This document shows, in pieces, positions 1 to 9,201 of a DNA stretch of 64,000 nt; position 1 is the first letter of the stretch, and each line of letters opens with the position of its first letter. Location: assembly GCA_029027265.1 (NCBI GenBank), contig CP093061.1, positions 2,418,001 through 2,482,000 on the forward strand, given 5' to 3'. The DNA comes from Sulfurospirillum_A sp029027265 (GTDB lineage Bacteria > Campylobacterota > Campylobacteria > Campylobacterales > Sulfurospirillaceae). The position numbers were made by a program, and so were the translations under genes. Below the pieces are notes generated by a model. It searched no databases and was not told where the DNA came from. It saw only the letters and a program-made list of their open reading frames with translations.

Positions 1-42
1 AAAAGATATAAGGCTATTTTGATACCATGCAAAATACAATAA

Positions 43-357
43 TTAATAACACCACTAGATTTAACAAGAAGACTTCTTATTAAGTTGTCACTCAATAGAG
101 TAGACTATATCATTGAATACCCAACCATGGTTCAATTTATTAAAAAATCAGAAAATATCAAAGAAAATTTCATACAATACCCTATTAAAAATGCAAATAA
201 TCTGATTGCCTTATATATTGGCTGTTCAAAAACTCCAAATAGTAAAAAATTGATTAAAATAGTAAACAGAATCATAGATACAAACGGCCATAAAATAATA
301 AATAGTTATAAAAAATTGATTCTCCAAAAACTTTACAAAGATATGAAAAAAAATTGA
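43..357 (+). pseudogene. C-terminal remnant of a periplasmic solute-binding-like protein
   Basis: This open frame encodes about 104 residues and has no convincing start: its first usable codon is TTG at 85. The same frame runs on upstream of an in-frame TAA at 40-42, so this looks like the tail of a broken gene. The text around DYIIEYP and then CSKTPNSKKLI resembles the C-terminal part of the TIGR02285-type family of extracellular solute-binding proteins (inference from motif style). The 5' part is outside the window or lost. The neighbour downstream is tRNA-Phe. An authentic short TTG-initiated gene is possible but less likely. Confidence 0.45.
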
Positions 358-431
358 AGAATGTTCAATAGATTAAATACACCTAAGTAAAAATTAAAGT
401 TATTTAGGTATACTTTCATCTCTTTAACAGT

Positions 432-507
432 GGCCTGATAGCTCAGTCGGTAGAGCAGATGACTGAAAATCATCGTGTCCTTGGTTCGATTCCGAGTCAG
501 GCCACCA
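432..507 (+). tRNA. tRNA-Phe (anticodon GAA)
   Basis: The 76-nt cloverleaf is complete. The acceptor stem pairs GGCCTGA (432-438) with TCAGGCC (497-503), followed by discriminator A and an encoded CCA at 505-507. The D arm is GCTC/GAGC with a GG-containing loop. The anticodon stem is GATGA/TCATC around the loop CTGAAAA, which places GAA at positions 34-36. The T arm contains the GGTTCGATTCC core. It stands alone, with no other tRNA next to it. Confidence 0.97.
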
Positions 508-560
508 CTCCTTTTGAATTGAATAAAAACGAATTTATTATAAACTAAGACTTCAAACAG

Positions 561-1235
561 ATGACTTTTAATAGCCTATCATCAACTAACTTTTCTCTGT
601 TTGAACTTCTTTTTAAAAAAGGATTTACTATCTCTGCTTTCATACAAGGTTTTTTTATCAGTATTGGTCTTATTGTCGCTATTGGAGCACAAAATGTTTA
701 TGTACTTAAACGTGGTCTTCTTAAAGAGTCTGTTTTTGCTGTTGCACTTACTTGCTCACTAATAGATGCTCTTTTAATAGTAGCTGGTGTAAAAGGTTTA
801 GGCAAATTTCTAGAGACTTTCCCCTCTTTCATAACATATATCACTTGGTTTGGAATTGTTTTTTTGTTAGCTTATGGTTTTTTGGCACTAAAATCGACTT
901 TTAGTAAACACAGTATGCGCGTAGATACAACTTCGAGTAAAAAATCTACTCTTATGATAATCTTAACACTATTTTCTCTCTCTTTCTTAAACCCTCATGT
1001 CTACCTCGATACTGTTGTACTTATTGGGACTATTGGGAGTAAATATGCAGGAGTAGAGCAAGACTTTTTTACTTTTGGTGCTGCCACTTCATCTTTTGTC
1101 TGGTTTTTTTCTTTAGCTTATGGAAGCAGAGTTCTTATACCGTTATTTAAAAAACCTATCACTTGGAAGTTTTTAGATTTTTTTACAGCTTTTATTATGT
1201 TTCTTGTTGCATACACACTTTATCAAAGTTTATGA
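561..1235 (+). CDS. LysE/ArgO-family amino-acid exporter
   Basis: This 224-residue protein has about six hydrophobic helices and the hallmarks of the LysE/ArgO family: an IGAQNVYVLKRG motif near residues 41-52 and the NPH motif near 144-146. Family members export basic amino acids (lysine, arginine) or related compounds across the inner membrane. The N-terminus is some 20 residues longer than usual and no strong ribosome-binding site precedes the ATG, so the true start may lie downstream. It converges on the CLC gene and the two 3' ends overlap by 6 bp. The substrate cannot be told from sequence alone. Confidence 0.85.
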   Translation: MTFNSLSSTNFSLFELLFKKGFTISAFIQGFFISIGLIVAIGAQNVYVLKRGLLKESVFAVALTCSLIDALLIVAGVKGLGKFLETFPSFITYITWFGIVFLLAYGFLALKSTFSKHSMRVDTTSSKKSTLMIILTLFSLSFLNPHVYLDTVVLIGTIGSKYAGVEQDFFTFGAATSSFVWFFSLAYGSRVLIPLFKKPITWKFLDFFTAFIMFLVAYTLYQSL

Positions 1236-2630
1236 TTTTTTATCACCCATATGCTTAATTTGCCACTTTAGGCTTTTATAACGTAGTTTACTTCTTATAT
1301 GTTTTATCTTCTCTATATCTTTCATATTAACGCTTATAGGTGTATGTTCTATGTCGTCACCCTCTCCTATTTCAATATTTTCTGCTTTTGAGAACTTACC
1401 AATACGTTGAGATGGAAAAACACTTCTATGTCCTGTTATCAAAAAGGCTATAACAACACTTACAGCTGCATAGTCAGATATCTGTGTACCAAAAAGCTCA
1501 ACTGCCATGATAATAGAAGCTATAGGAGAGTTTGTAGTCCCTGCTAATACACTTACAAAACCAAGAGCTGCAAAAAGAGCAACATTGTCACCCATGATAT
1601 GACCAAAAACAACACCACTTGTAGCTCCTACATAAAACACAGGAGTAATGATGCCCCCGCTTCCACCCGAACCTAACGAGAGTGCAGTAAACAAAGTTTT
1701 TAATATAAAATCATACCAGTTAATACTATCTGAAAGAATAGTTTCTGCACGAAAAGCATTAGAAATAGTATCTAACCCAAGTCCTAAATATTTATCAGAG
1801 ATAAGAAGAGTCAAAACAACCATAATAGTTCCAGCCACAAATGCTTTTAAATATACATTATAAGGAATCTTTTTTATAAAAGCTTCAATTTTATGAACAA
1901 CTGTTATGAAACTATCTGATATTACGCCAAAAAATATACCTGCTAACACAACTTGTCCTATCAGTGCTAAATCAAGATCAAGACTTCTAAAAAAATCGAT
2001 ATCATAATAAGTATACTCAACTCCTAAAAATTTAGCTGTCGTAAATGCCGCAAATCCAGCGATGAATGAAGGCAAAAGAACATCATACATAATTACACCT
2101 ATGATGAGAACTTCTATGCCAAATATAGCTCCTGCGATTGGTGTTCCAAATACGGAAGCAAATCCAGCGCTAATCCCACAAATTACAAGTTTTTTTCTAT
2201 CTTTTTTTGAAAAATGAAGTATATTTGAAGCAAAAGAAGCTGCTCCAGCTCCTATCTGAGCTCCTGGTCCCTCTTTACCCACTGAACCTCCAGCAAAAAT
2301 AGTGATAATAGTAGCAACTAATTTTACTGGTATTACTTTTAAATTAATAAATCCATCTTTTTTATGAATAGCTTCTATAACTTTTTCGGTTCCATGGCCA
2401 GTTGCACTTGGGTCAAAAGTTTTTACTATCCATATAGTCAACATCAAAGCAAAGGGAAGTAGATAATAGTAATCAAAAGGAAGTAAACTTCTACTATCTT
2501 CAGCACCATGAAGAAGTTTTAAAAAAATTGACATTAATGCGCCAATCATAATCCCAACAGCAGAAGATAACACTAACCACTTTGAGACACTAAAAAATAT
2601 AACGGTTTGTTCAGCAATATGTTTTCGCAC
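1230..2630 (-). CDS. CLC-family chloride channel or H+/Cl- antiporter
   Basis: This 466-residue polytopic membrane protein carries the CLC signature GKEGP (118-122), whose Glu120 corresponds to the gating/proton glutamate, and a glycine-rich GSGGSGGIITP (320-330) matching the third selectivity region (GxFxP class). The first region, normally GSGIP, reads ATGHGTEK here, so the canonical serine ligand is not obvious. That places the protein in a divergent bacterial CLC clade. CLC proteins move chloride, fluoride or other anions and help acid tolerance. No CBS domain is present at the C-terminus. Transport direction and ion are unknown. Confidence 0.9.
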   Translation of the reverse strand: MRKHIAEQTVIFFSVSKWLVLSSAVGIMIGALMSIFLKLLHGAEDSRSLLPFDYYYLLPFALMLTIWIVKTFDPSATGHGTEKVIEAIHKKDGFINLKVIPVKLVATIITIFAGGSVGKEGPGAQIGAGAASFASNILHFSKKDRKKLVICGISAGFASVFGTPIAGAIFGIEVLIIGVIMYDVLLPSFIAGFAAFTTAKFLGVEYTYYDIDFFRSLDLDLALIGQVVLAGIFFGVISDSFITVVHKIEAFIKKIPYNVYLKAFVAGTIMVVLTLLISDKYLGLGLDTISNAFRAETILSDSINWYDFILKTLFTALSLGSGGSGGIITPVFYVGATSGVVFGHIMGDNVALFAALGFVSVLAGTTNSPIASIIMAVELFGTQISDYAAVSVVIAFLITGHRSVFPSQRIGKFSKAENIEIGEGDDIEHTPISVNMKDIEKIKHIRSKLRYKSLKWQIKHMGDKKS

Positions 2631-2890
2631 GATGATTCTTTACAGATAAATTAGACTTTTTGTATAAAGCGATTATAATACTTTTACGAGATAAAGTAAA
2701 TACAAAATTGATTTTTTTTTGAAATTTGATAAAAATTACATAAATTATGCAATAAATTTGATTTTTTTTACATTAATCACCATTTAATTGAAAAAAAAAT
2801 GTTTTTATTTTAATATACTACACTAATTTCATAACACTTTGTAGTCCCATTTTTAGAAATATTACACCAAACAGTGAGACTACTTGTGAA

Positions 2891-4744
2891 CTACAACCAA
2901 TTTTCCCTTTTTTCACTCTTGTCTATTTCTCTTCCCATGCTTTGATGAAGTGACCAGTAAAAATCTACAAACTCTTTTACTTTTGTATTGACTGGCATAT
3001 ATGAACCACTCTTTTTTGAAGCATAATTAGAGAGAAACTCATCTGCATCTTTTTTTGCTAAATAGTGAGATGCTAAAGATTCATAGGTTTTTGTGTACCA
3101 AGCTTTTAATCTTTCATAAGCTTTTTCACTCATATCAATCTCTAGACTTTTTGAAAAGTCTAAAACCTTAGTCTCAAAAAGTCCTTGAAGATGTATGAGA
3201 CCTTCACAATAATACGGCTGTACTTCATCTGTTTTCATCCACGCAATAAGCCCAACTGAACGTTTTATGAGTTCTGCTAAAACATGAGCTTTACAACTCT
3301 CATCTTCGTTCATAAAAAATGCCATAAGCCCACCAGTAGTTGCTTTAAACTCCTCAATATTTTTAAAGACTCCACTTTTGTTCATATGCATTTCTGTATC
3401 ATTATCTAGCCACAAAATATGCCCATACTCGTGCCCTATTGTTGTTATTTCATATACTTTGTGCCACATTTTTGGTTTTTTGAAAACTAACTCTCGCTCA
3501 AAATCCATAAATTCTTTTCCAAAAATCTTATTTTGAATTTTCAAAAATGGCTTTGCTCGTAAAGCATCAAGAATATTGTCACTAAATGCGTATATTTTTT
3601 TACCCTCTTCCTTGCTAACTATCTCATCATTTGGTACAACTTGAGCTGAAAATAGTCCGTTAAACTCGGCTGCATAAAACAAGGCTGGACGACCAATGTA
3701 TAAACCAACCCTCTCTAAGTTTGATATAGTTAGTTTTTGTACTTCTCTTTTTTGGCTTCCAATTTTGCCAAATAAAGAGTTGTACATGTAGAGTATATTA
3801 TTGTACGTTTCATCTGCTCCAAGATTAGCAGGATTTGAAATTCTCACATCCCACTCTAAAGCAACTGCCTTTCTAAAGTGGTCTTCATAGTACTCTAAAG
3901 GATGTCCTACTTGAATAGGGCTTGTAACCTTCATCCACGCTCGATCAACATCTTGCCAACGCTTTATGAGTTTAGTCTGGTCTGTTTCTCCAAATGCCTC
4001 ATAAAGCGTCTTAAAGTAAGCTATATACTCATCTTTCTGATTTGTATCACTATCTTCTAAAGAACTCAATCTTTTTATCATATCTTCAAAAGCTTTTACA
4101 ACTTCATTTACATCTTCTTTGAAAAAACTTGCATATGAGAGAACTTTGTAACCTTCCTCTTGTTTTTCTAAAACAGAGTATGCTCTGTCTGCTTTGTTTT
4201 CATGCTCGTCTACATCATAAAGTTTTTTCTCATCAAGATAGGCAACTACTTTGTCTCCAAACTCAAGTTGCAGCTGAGGGTTTATAGTATTGATAATATG
4301 TTTTGTCCAACCACTCTGCCACTCACTCAGAGCCACTCCAACACTGTGAACACCCCTAAGAAGTGTTCTGTAAAACTCATTGAGAAGTTCTTTGGCTTCT
4401 ATAATATTAAGAAGTTCAATATGGCGGTTAAGATAAAACTCTTTTACCCAAAGATATGCTACTTCTTTTACTTCAGCCATCTTCTCATCGCTAAAGTTCT
4501 CTTTTATAAGCGACTGTACTAACTGTTCGTCACGGAGTGCAATAAGTCTTGTTAATGCTGAAAGTCTATTTTCGTTGTTCAAACATAGACCAACATCTTG
4601 TAAAAAAGAGTCAATGAAGGCTCTCATCTCTTTAAAACCACAACTCTCATCTTCTACTATTTTAAAGTACTCACCTAACTCTTTTTGCTTAGTTCCTACC
4701 AACTCATAAAGTTCTTTTAAATCATTTGTAAATTTTTTACTCAT
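2891..4744 (-). CDS. ciaB: CiaB-family protein with a metallopeptidase-like motif
   Basis: This 617-residue soluble protein has no signal peptide. Its length and overall text match the CiaB family, named after Campylobacter invasion antigen B and widespread in free-living Campylobacterota. A zinc-peptidase motif HEYGH lies at 438-442, and a downstream glutamate in NIEEFKATTGG (about 462-472) could be the third ligand, so a peptidase activity is plausible. The conserved core includes DVDRAW (265-270) and VGHPLEYYEDH (279-289). In this non-pathogen-like context an invasion role is unlikely; a housekeeping peptidase role is my inference. It is transcribed divergently from the gene at 4794. Confidence 0.75.
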   Translation of the reverse strand: MSKKFTNDLKELYELVGTKQKELGEYFKIVEDESCGFKEMRAFIDSFLQDVGLCLNNENRLSALTRLIALRDEQLVQSLIKENFSDEKMAEVKEVAYLWVKEFYLNRHIELLNIIEAKELLNEFYRTLLRGVHSVGVALSEWQSGWTKHIINTINPQLQLEFGDKVVAYLDEKKLYDVDEHENKADRAYSVLEKQEEGYKVLSYASFFKEDVNEVVKAFEDMIKRLSSLEDSDTNQKDEYIAYFKTLYEAFGETDQTKLIKRWQDVDRAWMKVTSPIQVGHPLEYYEDHFRKAVALEWDVRISNPANLGADETYNNILYMYNSLFGKIGSQKREVQKLTISNLERVGLYIGRPALFYAAEFNGLFSAQVVPNDEIVSKEEGKKIYAFSDNILDALRAKPFLKIQNKIFGKEFMDFERELVFKKPKMWHKVYEITTIGHEYGHILWLDNDTEMHMNKSGVFKNIEEFKATTGGLMAFFMNEDESCKAHVLAELIKRSVGLIAWMKTDEVQPYYCEGLIHLQGLFETKVLDFSKSLEIDMSEKAYERLKAWYTKTYESLASHYLAKKDADEFLSNYASKKSGSYMPVNTKVKEFVDFYWSLHQSMGREIDKSEKRENWL

Positions 4745-4793
4745 TTTCTTCTCTCTTTTGTTATAATTGAGTTATTATAACAAAGGTAACTTA

Positions 4794-5084
4794 ATGAATA
4801 TCCTTATTCCTATAGATGATGAAAAAAACTTATGCACAATGGAGAAAAATAGCTCTTGGGCAGTTGTAACATTAATTGACGGACAGACTCAAAATTTGCA
4901 ATTTTTTAAAACAAGAGAAACAATAAATGAATTTACTGAATATGTTGTTGTAATTTCTAAAGAAGAATTTGTAAGTGATTTTTTCTTAGAAGGTATTGGC
5001 ATTTTAATAGCTCCCATGCAAAGAACTATCGAAGATATAATTGAAGCCTATATGTTTAGAGAGCTACATGAAGTCACATCATGA
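4794..5084 (+). CDS. small conserved protein, possibly NifX/NifB-like fold
   Basis: I choose the ATG at 4794 because AAAGGT precedes it; an upstream in-frame ATG at 4767 has no such site. The 96-residue product starts with MNILIPIDDE and contains a GIGILIAP segment near its end, a pattern reminiscent of the dinitrogenase iron-molybdenum cofactor-binding fold (NifX/NifB C-domain). This is only a resemblance and I cannot name a function. Its stop overlaps the start of the next gene by 4 bp, so the two are probably translated together. Confidence 0.6.
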   Translation: MNILIPIDDEKNLCTMEKNSSWAVVTLIDGQTQNLQFFKTRETINEFTEYVVVISKEEFVSDFFLEGIGILIAPMQRTIEDIIEAYMFRELHEVTS

Positions 5085-5487
5085 TTGAACCTCTTTTTGC
5101 TCTTATACCAAATTATCCTGGAATATATATATCAGTTAAAGAAGACGAAAATTTTGATTGTATAGATAAGCTAGAAAAGTACGCTAAGTCTATAAAAGGA
5201 ACTCTACATGTAAATGAATTTAGTTTTGAAGACAAAAAATACACTAAACACGCAGTTCAATATGATTTTTTGTTTATATGTGCTGAAATAGATAAAAGAA
5301 ACGATATACTAGAAATCGCAAACAAGACATACAGAGTTTTAAAGAATGCTGGTCATGTTTTTATTTTAAGTAAAAAAGAGCCTGCATATAGACTAAGTCA
5401 AATTTTGTTGCTATTAATGCTATAGCTCTTAATGATGAGTATGACGTAATTTCAGCAAAAAAAATGCACGGATGGATGAAAGTATAA
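5081..5487 (+). pseudogene. frameshifted methyltransferase-like protein
   Basis: The frame from ATG 5081 encodes 114 residues and then drifts into a leucine-rich tail. From about 5398 another frame is clearly coding: it reads SNFVAINAIALNDEYDV and ends KKMHGWMKV with TAA at 5485-5487, one base before the next ATG. Joining the frames gives a protein of about 135 residues. The YRVLKNAGHVFIL segment resembles the late strands of a class I methyltransferase fold, but there is no visible SAM-binding glycine loop, so the assignment is weak. The break may be a real mutation, a small deletion, or a sequencing error. Confidence 0.6.
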
Positions 5488-5488
5488 T

Positions 5489-6616
5489 ATGGAAAATAGA
5501 GAATTTAAAATAAGTAGTTTTATTAGCAGAAGTATCATTGAATCAAACATAGAGTTTTCTCAAAACCACAATACTCCTTTGTGTATAGTTAAATTTGGTT
5601 ATGATGTTGACATGGAAGATATTTTTTTCTTCAAGGACCTCATCGCTTTCATACACTCATACTCTGATTTTAACTCCATTCTTCAACAACCAAACGATAC
5701 TTTTATTGTTTTTTTAAGAGATTGTAAAATACACGAAGCAAAATCTATAGTCACACAAATGCTAAACAAAATCAAATACAAATTCAAAGTTGATATAGAA
5801 CACGTAGGTATAACGCTACTAGATAAAAGTGATACTTACAAAACCATACTTGATAGACTTGACAAGTACTATGTTATGTCAAAACTATCTTCAAGAAAAA
5901 AGACTTTTTATGGAACTTTTGATTTCGATTTTTATGAGACACAAAATGACAAAAAGGTTTTAGCCAATATCTTTAAAAAATCTAGAACAATTAAGCTATT
6001 TAACTTCTATCAAGGGCTTCCAATTACAGAAAAAGTAGAAATCTTAAAGTTTAACAAGGGACTTATTCAAGTCAAAGTAGACCATATAAAACTTCTTTTT
6101 TATGAGGGAGAAAAGTTTACCTTCATACAACATGACCTCATACCAACAGTTATAAAAGCTTCTATTGTAAAAATAGACCTAATCAAATCTATTATGCTAC
6201 TTGGTGATTTAGAGTTTTTAGACTCCTCTCCAGTTGAGCGAAGTGGCATAAGAATTGAGCCTGAACGTGATATATATACCTCATTATCACTAGAAAATAA
6301 AAAGCTACTAGATGGTAACATAGCCTCTCTTTCTGAGAATTCTATTGTCTTACATGTAAAGCATGAGAGTATCAAATTACTAAGCGAAAAACCACTTTGG
6401 AATACAGAACTAACTTTGCAATTCCACATACCAACAAAAAAGAGCTTTTTAGCAACGATAAAAACAAAAGCAATTATTTATAGTATTATTAATGATAAAA
6501 TAGTTTTAAACATAACCCCAAATAGACTCATAAAATCAAAACTAAAAAATTATATATCTTTACGACAAAATGATATTCTAATAGGTTTAAAACAAGAGTT
6601 AACAAAGTTTAATTAA
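5489..6616 (+). CDS. PilZ-like protein with a degenerate GGDEF-like N-terminus
   Basis: This 375-residue cytosolic protein starts one base after the upstream stop, so it belongs to the same operon. The N-terminal 150 residues look like a GGDEF fold that has lost its GGDEF signature. The region after residue 250 (SGIRIEPER, then DGNIASLSENSI) resembles the arginine and DxSxxG elements of PilZ, a c-di-GMP-binding domain, though the second motif is imperfect. If correct, it would act as a c-di-GMP effector with no cyclase activity. The domain calls are inference from residue pattern. Confidence 0.5.
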   Translation: MENREFKISSFISRSIIESNIEFSQNHNTPLCIVKFGYDVDMEDIFFFKDLIAFIHSYSDFNSILQQPNDTFIVFLRDCKIHEAKSIVTQMLNKIKYKFKVDIEHVGITLLDKSDTYKTILDRLDKYYVMSKLSSRKKTFYGTFDFDFYETQNDKKVLANIFKKSRTIKLFNFYQGLPITEKVEILKFNKGLIQVKVDHIKLLFYEGEKFTFIQHDLIPTVIKASIVKIDLIKSIMLLGDLEFLDSSPVERSGIRIEPERDIYTSLSLENKKLLDGNIASLSENSIVLHVKHESIKLLSEKPLWNTELTLQFHIPTKKSFLATIKTKAIIYSIINDKIVLNITPNRLIKSKLKNYISLRQNDILIGLKQELTKFN

Positions 6617-6676
6617 AGCTAATTGCAATATGCAATTTATCAGTTCATATTAGTAATAAAATTTCTTTTGCTTGTT

Positions 6677-7858
6677 TTATACCATCTTTTTACGTGTAGG
6701 AAAACTCAGATAAAAAGTAGTTCCTATTTTTAGTACTGATTCTATTTTTATTTTTATATTATATGAATAGCAAACGCTTTTTACTATATCAAGCCCTATC
6801 CCAAAACCACCTATTTCCTTACTCTTTCTTTCGTATCTATCGAAGATTGCTTTTTGGTCATCTTCAGCTATGCCTATGCCTTTGTCTTCTATGCTAAACA
6901 GATGATTTTTTAGAGTTATTTTGACCTCTGTTTTTGCATATGAATATTTCAAAGCATTCGATATGAGATTGTTTATCACTTTTTGTATGCGTGAGCGATC
7001 CATATTTACTTCTGTTGGCTCTAACTCACAAAGTATAACGTTACCTCTCATTCCTGCTATTTCATCAAAAAACCTTACGCTCTCTTTAACAAGCTCACTT
7101 AAATCAAACTCTTCGTCTAAAACTTCATCTTTGTCATTGAAAGCTATAAATGAAAGTGAATTATATATTTGCGATATGAGTTTAGCACTAATTGAAATAT
7201 TATTTACCACTCTTTTGTCTATATCTTCTTTGGCTTTTAAAGATGACACACTCATCATTAAAGCCGAGACTGGAGTGTTTATATCGTGTGCACTATCTTT
7301 AATAAAACAGTTTAGCTTTTCCATTCTAGCTTTGATGGGAGCTATAAGCAATCTACTTAAAAAATAGCCTGTAAATCCTATAAAAATAACGGAAGCCAAT
7401 ACTACTAAACCTATAATCATAATGAGTTTAAATTTTTCTTTAGCCCCTTCACTCCCCTCAACAACTATATAACTCACGTTTAACAGTGGTGTCTTAAGCC
7501 TGTCTATATGATACTCATGCGTATTATTTTTGTATGCTTTTTTAGAAAGGTATATCTTATTTGAATCAAGATTTGAGTGAAGTACATTTCCATCTTTATC
7601 AAAAAGTCCCACGCTAAGAGTTTTAGAATTAGTATTAAACTTGTACTCTTTGTTTTCCATTTGTGCGTGCATAAGCTCTTTTTCTATCCACATCGCTTTG
7701 TTTGACATTTCAATACTGCATTGGTTATCTATGGAAACTATCTCTTTATTGTAGTAGAAAACTCCAATGATAGAAACTAAAACCATAGCCGAGAGTATGT
7801 ATATTGCTAAAAAACTAACAAGAGCTTTTTTCTCTTGACTATTCAAAGTAGTACCCAC
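6677..7858 (-). CDS. membrane sensor histidine kinase
   Basis: This 393-residue kinase has a transmembrane helix near residues 13-36, a periplasmic region of about 100 residues, a second helix near 143-168, then the H box SAHDINTP with phospho-acceptor His191. Further on are the N box (NNLISNALKYS), a G1 box (DKGIGI) and a G2 box (GGFGIGLDIVK). There is no clear HAMP domain. It is encoded downstream of its response regulator and overlaps it by 20 bp, which makes them a cognate pair. The stimulus is unknown. The regulator lies directly downstream of the MNIO operon on the same strand. Confidence 0.93.
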   Translation of the reverse strand: MGTTLNSQEKKALVSFLAIYILSAMVLVSIIGVFYYNKEIVSIDNQCSIEMSNKAMWIEKELMHAQMENKEYKFNTNSKTLSVGLFDKDGNVLHSNLDSNKIYLSKKAYKNNTHEYHIDRLKTPLLNVSYIVVEGSEGAKEKFKLIMIIGLVVLASVIFIGFTGYFLSRLLIAPIKARMEKLNCFIKDSAHDINTPVSALMMSVSSLKAKEDIDKRVVNNISISAKLISQIYNSLSFIAFNDKDEVLDEEFDLSELVKESVRFFDEIAGMRGNVILCELEPTEVNMDRSRIQKVINNLISNALKYSYAKTEVKITLKNHLFSIEDKGIGIAEDDQKAIFDRYERKSKEIGGFGIGLDIVKSVCYSYNIKIKIESVLKIGTTFYLSFPTRKKMV

Positions 7859-8495
7859 TTCCTCTTATGGTTTGGATTCTCTCATATCCGAGTATATTTC
7901 TCAGGTTTTTTATGTAGACTCTTATGGTCGCATCACTTGGCATTGACTCATACTCCCAAAGGTTTTGCATAAGCTCTTCTGCTGAAACCACTCGTTTTTT
8001 ATGACTACTTAAATACAGAAGTATTTCACACTCTTTATGAGCTATCTGATACTCAACTTCTGCAATAATAAGCTTATTTTTTGTAGGAATCAAAGTTATA
8101 TTTGAGTCAAGTTGAACTATCTCTTCACTCTCTATAGAAAATCTTTTTTTAATGTTATTTATACGCAAATCCAACTCTTCTAAATCAAAAGGCTTTTTTA
8201 TATAATCATCACAACCACTCTCAAAACCATCTTTCATGTGAGTTGTATCTTGATAGGCTGTTATAACTATGGCTGGCGTTGTGTTGTTATACTCTCGAAG
8301 TGTTCTTACAACATCTAGTCCACTCTTTTTTGGAACATTAATATCAAATAAAAGTAGATCAAACTTAGCATCACTTGCTTCATCTAAAGCTCTCTCTCCA
8401 TCTTCAACATGAACAACTTCATAACCACTATCACGTAGATGATGAGTAAGTATATCTGAAAGAATTGGATCGTCTTCTAAAAGTAGTATCTTCAT
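7839..8495 (-). CDS. OmpR/PhoB-family response regulator
   Basis: The 218-residue protein has an N-terminal receiver domain (LLEDD acidic pocket, LLLFDINVP with the phospho-acceptor aspartate near residue 52, and a KKPF lysine motif near 160-163 of the coding text) and a C-terminal winged-helix domain ending in TIRGSGYYFE, typical of OmpR/PhoB regulators. It would be phosphorylated by the kinase encoded immediately downstream, with which it overlaps. Its targets are not evident; the adjacent MNIO operon and the cytochrome P460 gene are natural candidates. Confidence 0.94.
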   Translation of the reverse strand: MKILLLEDDPILSDILTHHLRDSGYEVVHVEDGERALDEASDAKFDLLLFDINVPKKSGLDVVRTLREYNNTTPAIVITAYQDTTHMKDGFESGCDDYIKKPFDLEELDLRINNIKKRFSIESEEIVQLDSNITLIPTKNKLIIAEVEYQIAHKECEILLYLSSHKKRVVSAEELMQNLWEYESMPSDATIRVYIKNLRNILGYERIQTIRGSGYYFE

Positions 8496-8541
8496 AACAT
8501 TCCTTTGAAGATATTATATACTTTTTTTGTGTAGTTTGCGT

Positions 8542-9201
8542 TTATATATTCTTAAAAATTTGTAAGTTATTAAGCTCACATAGAGTATCTTTAAAAAACT
8601 CTTTTACCTCTTTTTTACTCTGTTCGCTCATCTTTGATATATGCTTAATAGCCTTTTTTATTCCCTTTTTATCCATCTTTTTTAAAAAAAGATAAAGAGC
8701 TATTGAAATCTCTCTATATATAACTCTATAATTTTTAAAGTCATAAAAACCAAGAAGATAATATTCCTCTTTTTTATCAAAACTTCCTTGTTCAAAAACT
8801 TTGCACTTTAGTTTTTTTAGAACACAACTTTTACTTAATTTATATTCATTTTTATATAAAAATTCTTGAGGTAATTGAGTTTTATAGTTTTTCATCATAA
8901 GCTTTACTTCACTCCACTCAAACCACAATAAGTCATCTACATAAGCTGTTTCACGAAATAACTTTTTCTTTTTTATAAATAATCTAAACTCATTAGGCAT
9001 TTTCCACATTTTTGCATTTTTTGCCCCGTATTGCATAAACTCACGAACTATTCTTTCAAACTTATTTTTATCTACCTCTTTATAAAAAAGTGGATAAGCA
9101 CTACTTAAAGCATCAAAAAAAACCTTTTTTAACAAAGAGCTATAAATCTTTTGTTCATTTTTTAAAACATTACAAAAAAACTTTTTTTGTTCACTATACA
9201 T
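8542..9201 (-). CDS. HvfC/BufC-like partner protein of the MNIO enzyme (DUF2063-like)
   Basis: I choose ATG 9201, which overlaps the stop region of the upstream gene (AATGTATAG); an alternative TTG lies at 9210. The product has about 219 residues, is basic and soluble. An N-terminal helical stretch with SAYPLFYKEV and YVDDLLWFEWSEV matches the pattern of DUF2063, the N-terminal domain of HvfC/BufC proteins that partner DUF692 enzymes and help them engage precursor peptides (established for related systems). Gene order precursor, MNIO, partner supports the call. The C-terminal half is too divergent to classify. Confidence 0.65.
   Translation of the reverse strand: MYSEQKKFFCNVLKNEQKIYSSLLKKVFFDALSSAYPLFYKEVDKNKFERIVREFMQYGAKNAKMWKMPNEFRLFIKKKKLFRETAYVDDLLWFEWSEVKLMMKNYKTQLPQEFLYKNEYKLSKSCVLKKLKCKVFEQGSFDKKEEYYLLGFYDFKNYRVIYREISIALYLFLKKMDKKGIKKAIKHISKMSEQSKKEVKEFFKDTLCELNNLQIFKNI

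Noticed and set aside
2631..2890. Possible small gene or RNA between the CLC and ciaB genes.
   Set aside because: The 260 bp are very AT-rich with no frame, ribosome-binding site or stable hairpin I can support.
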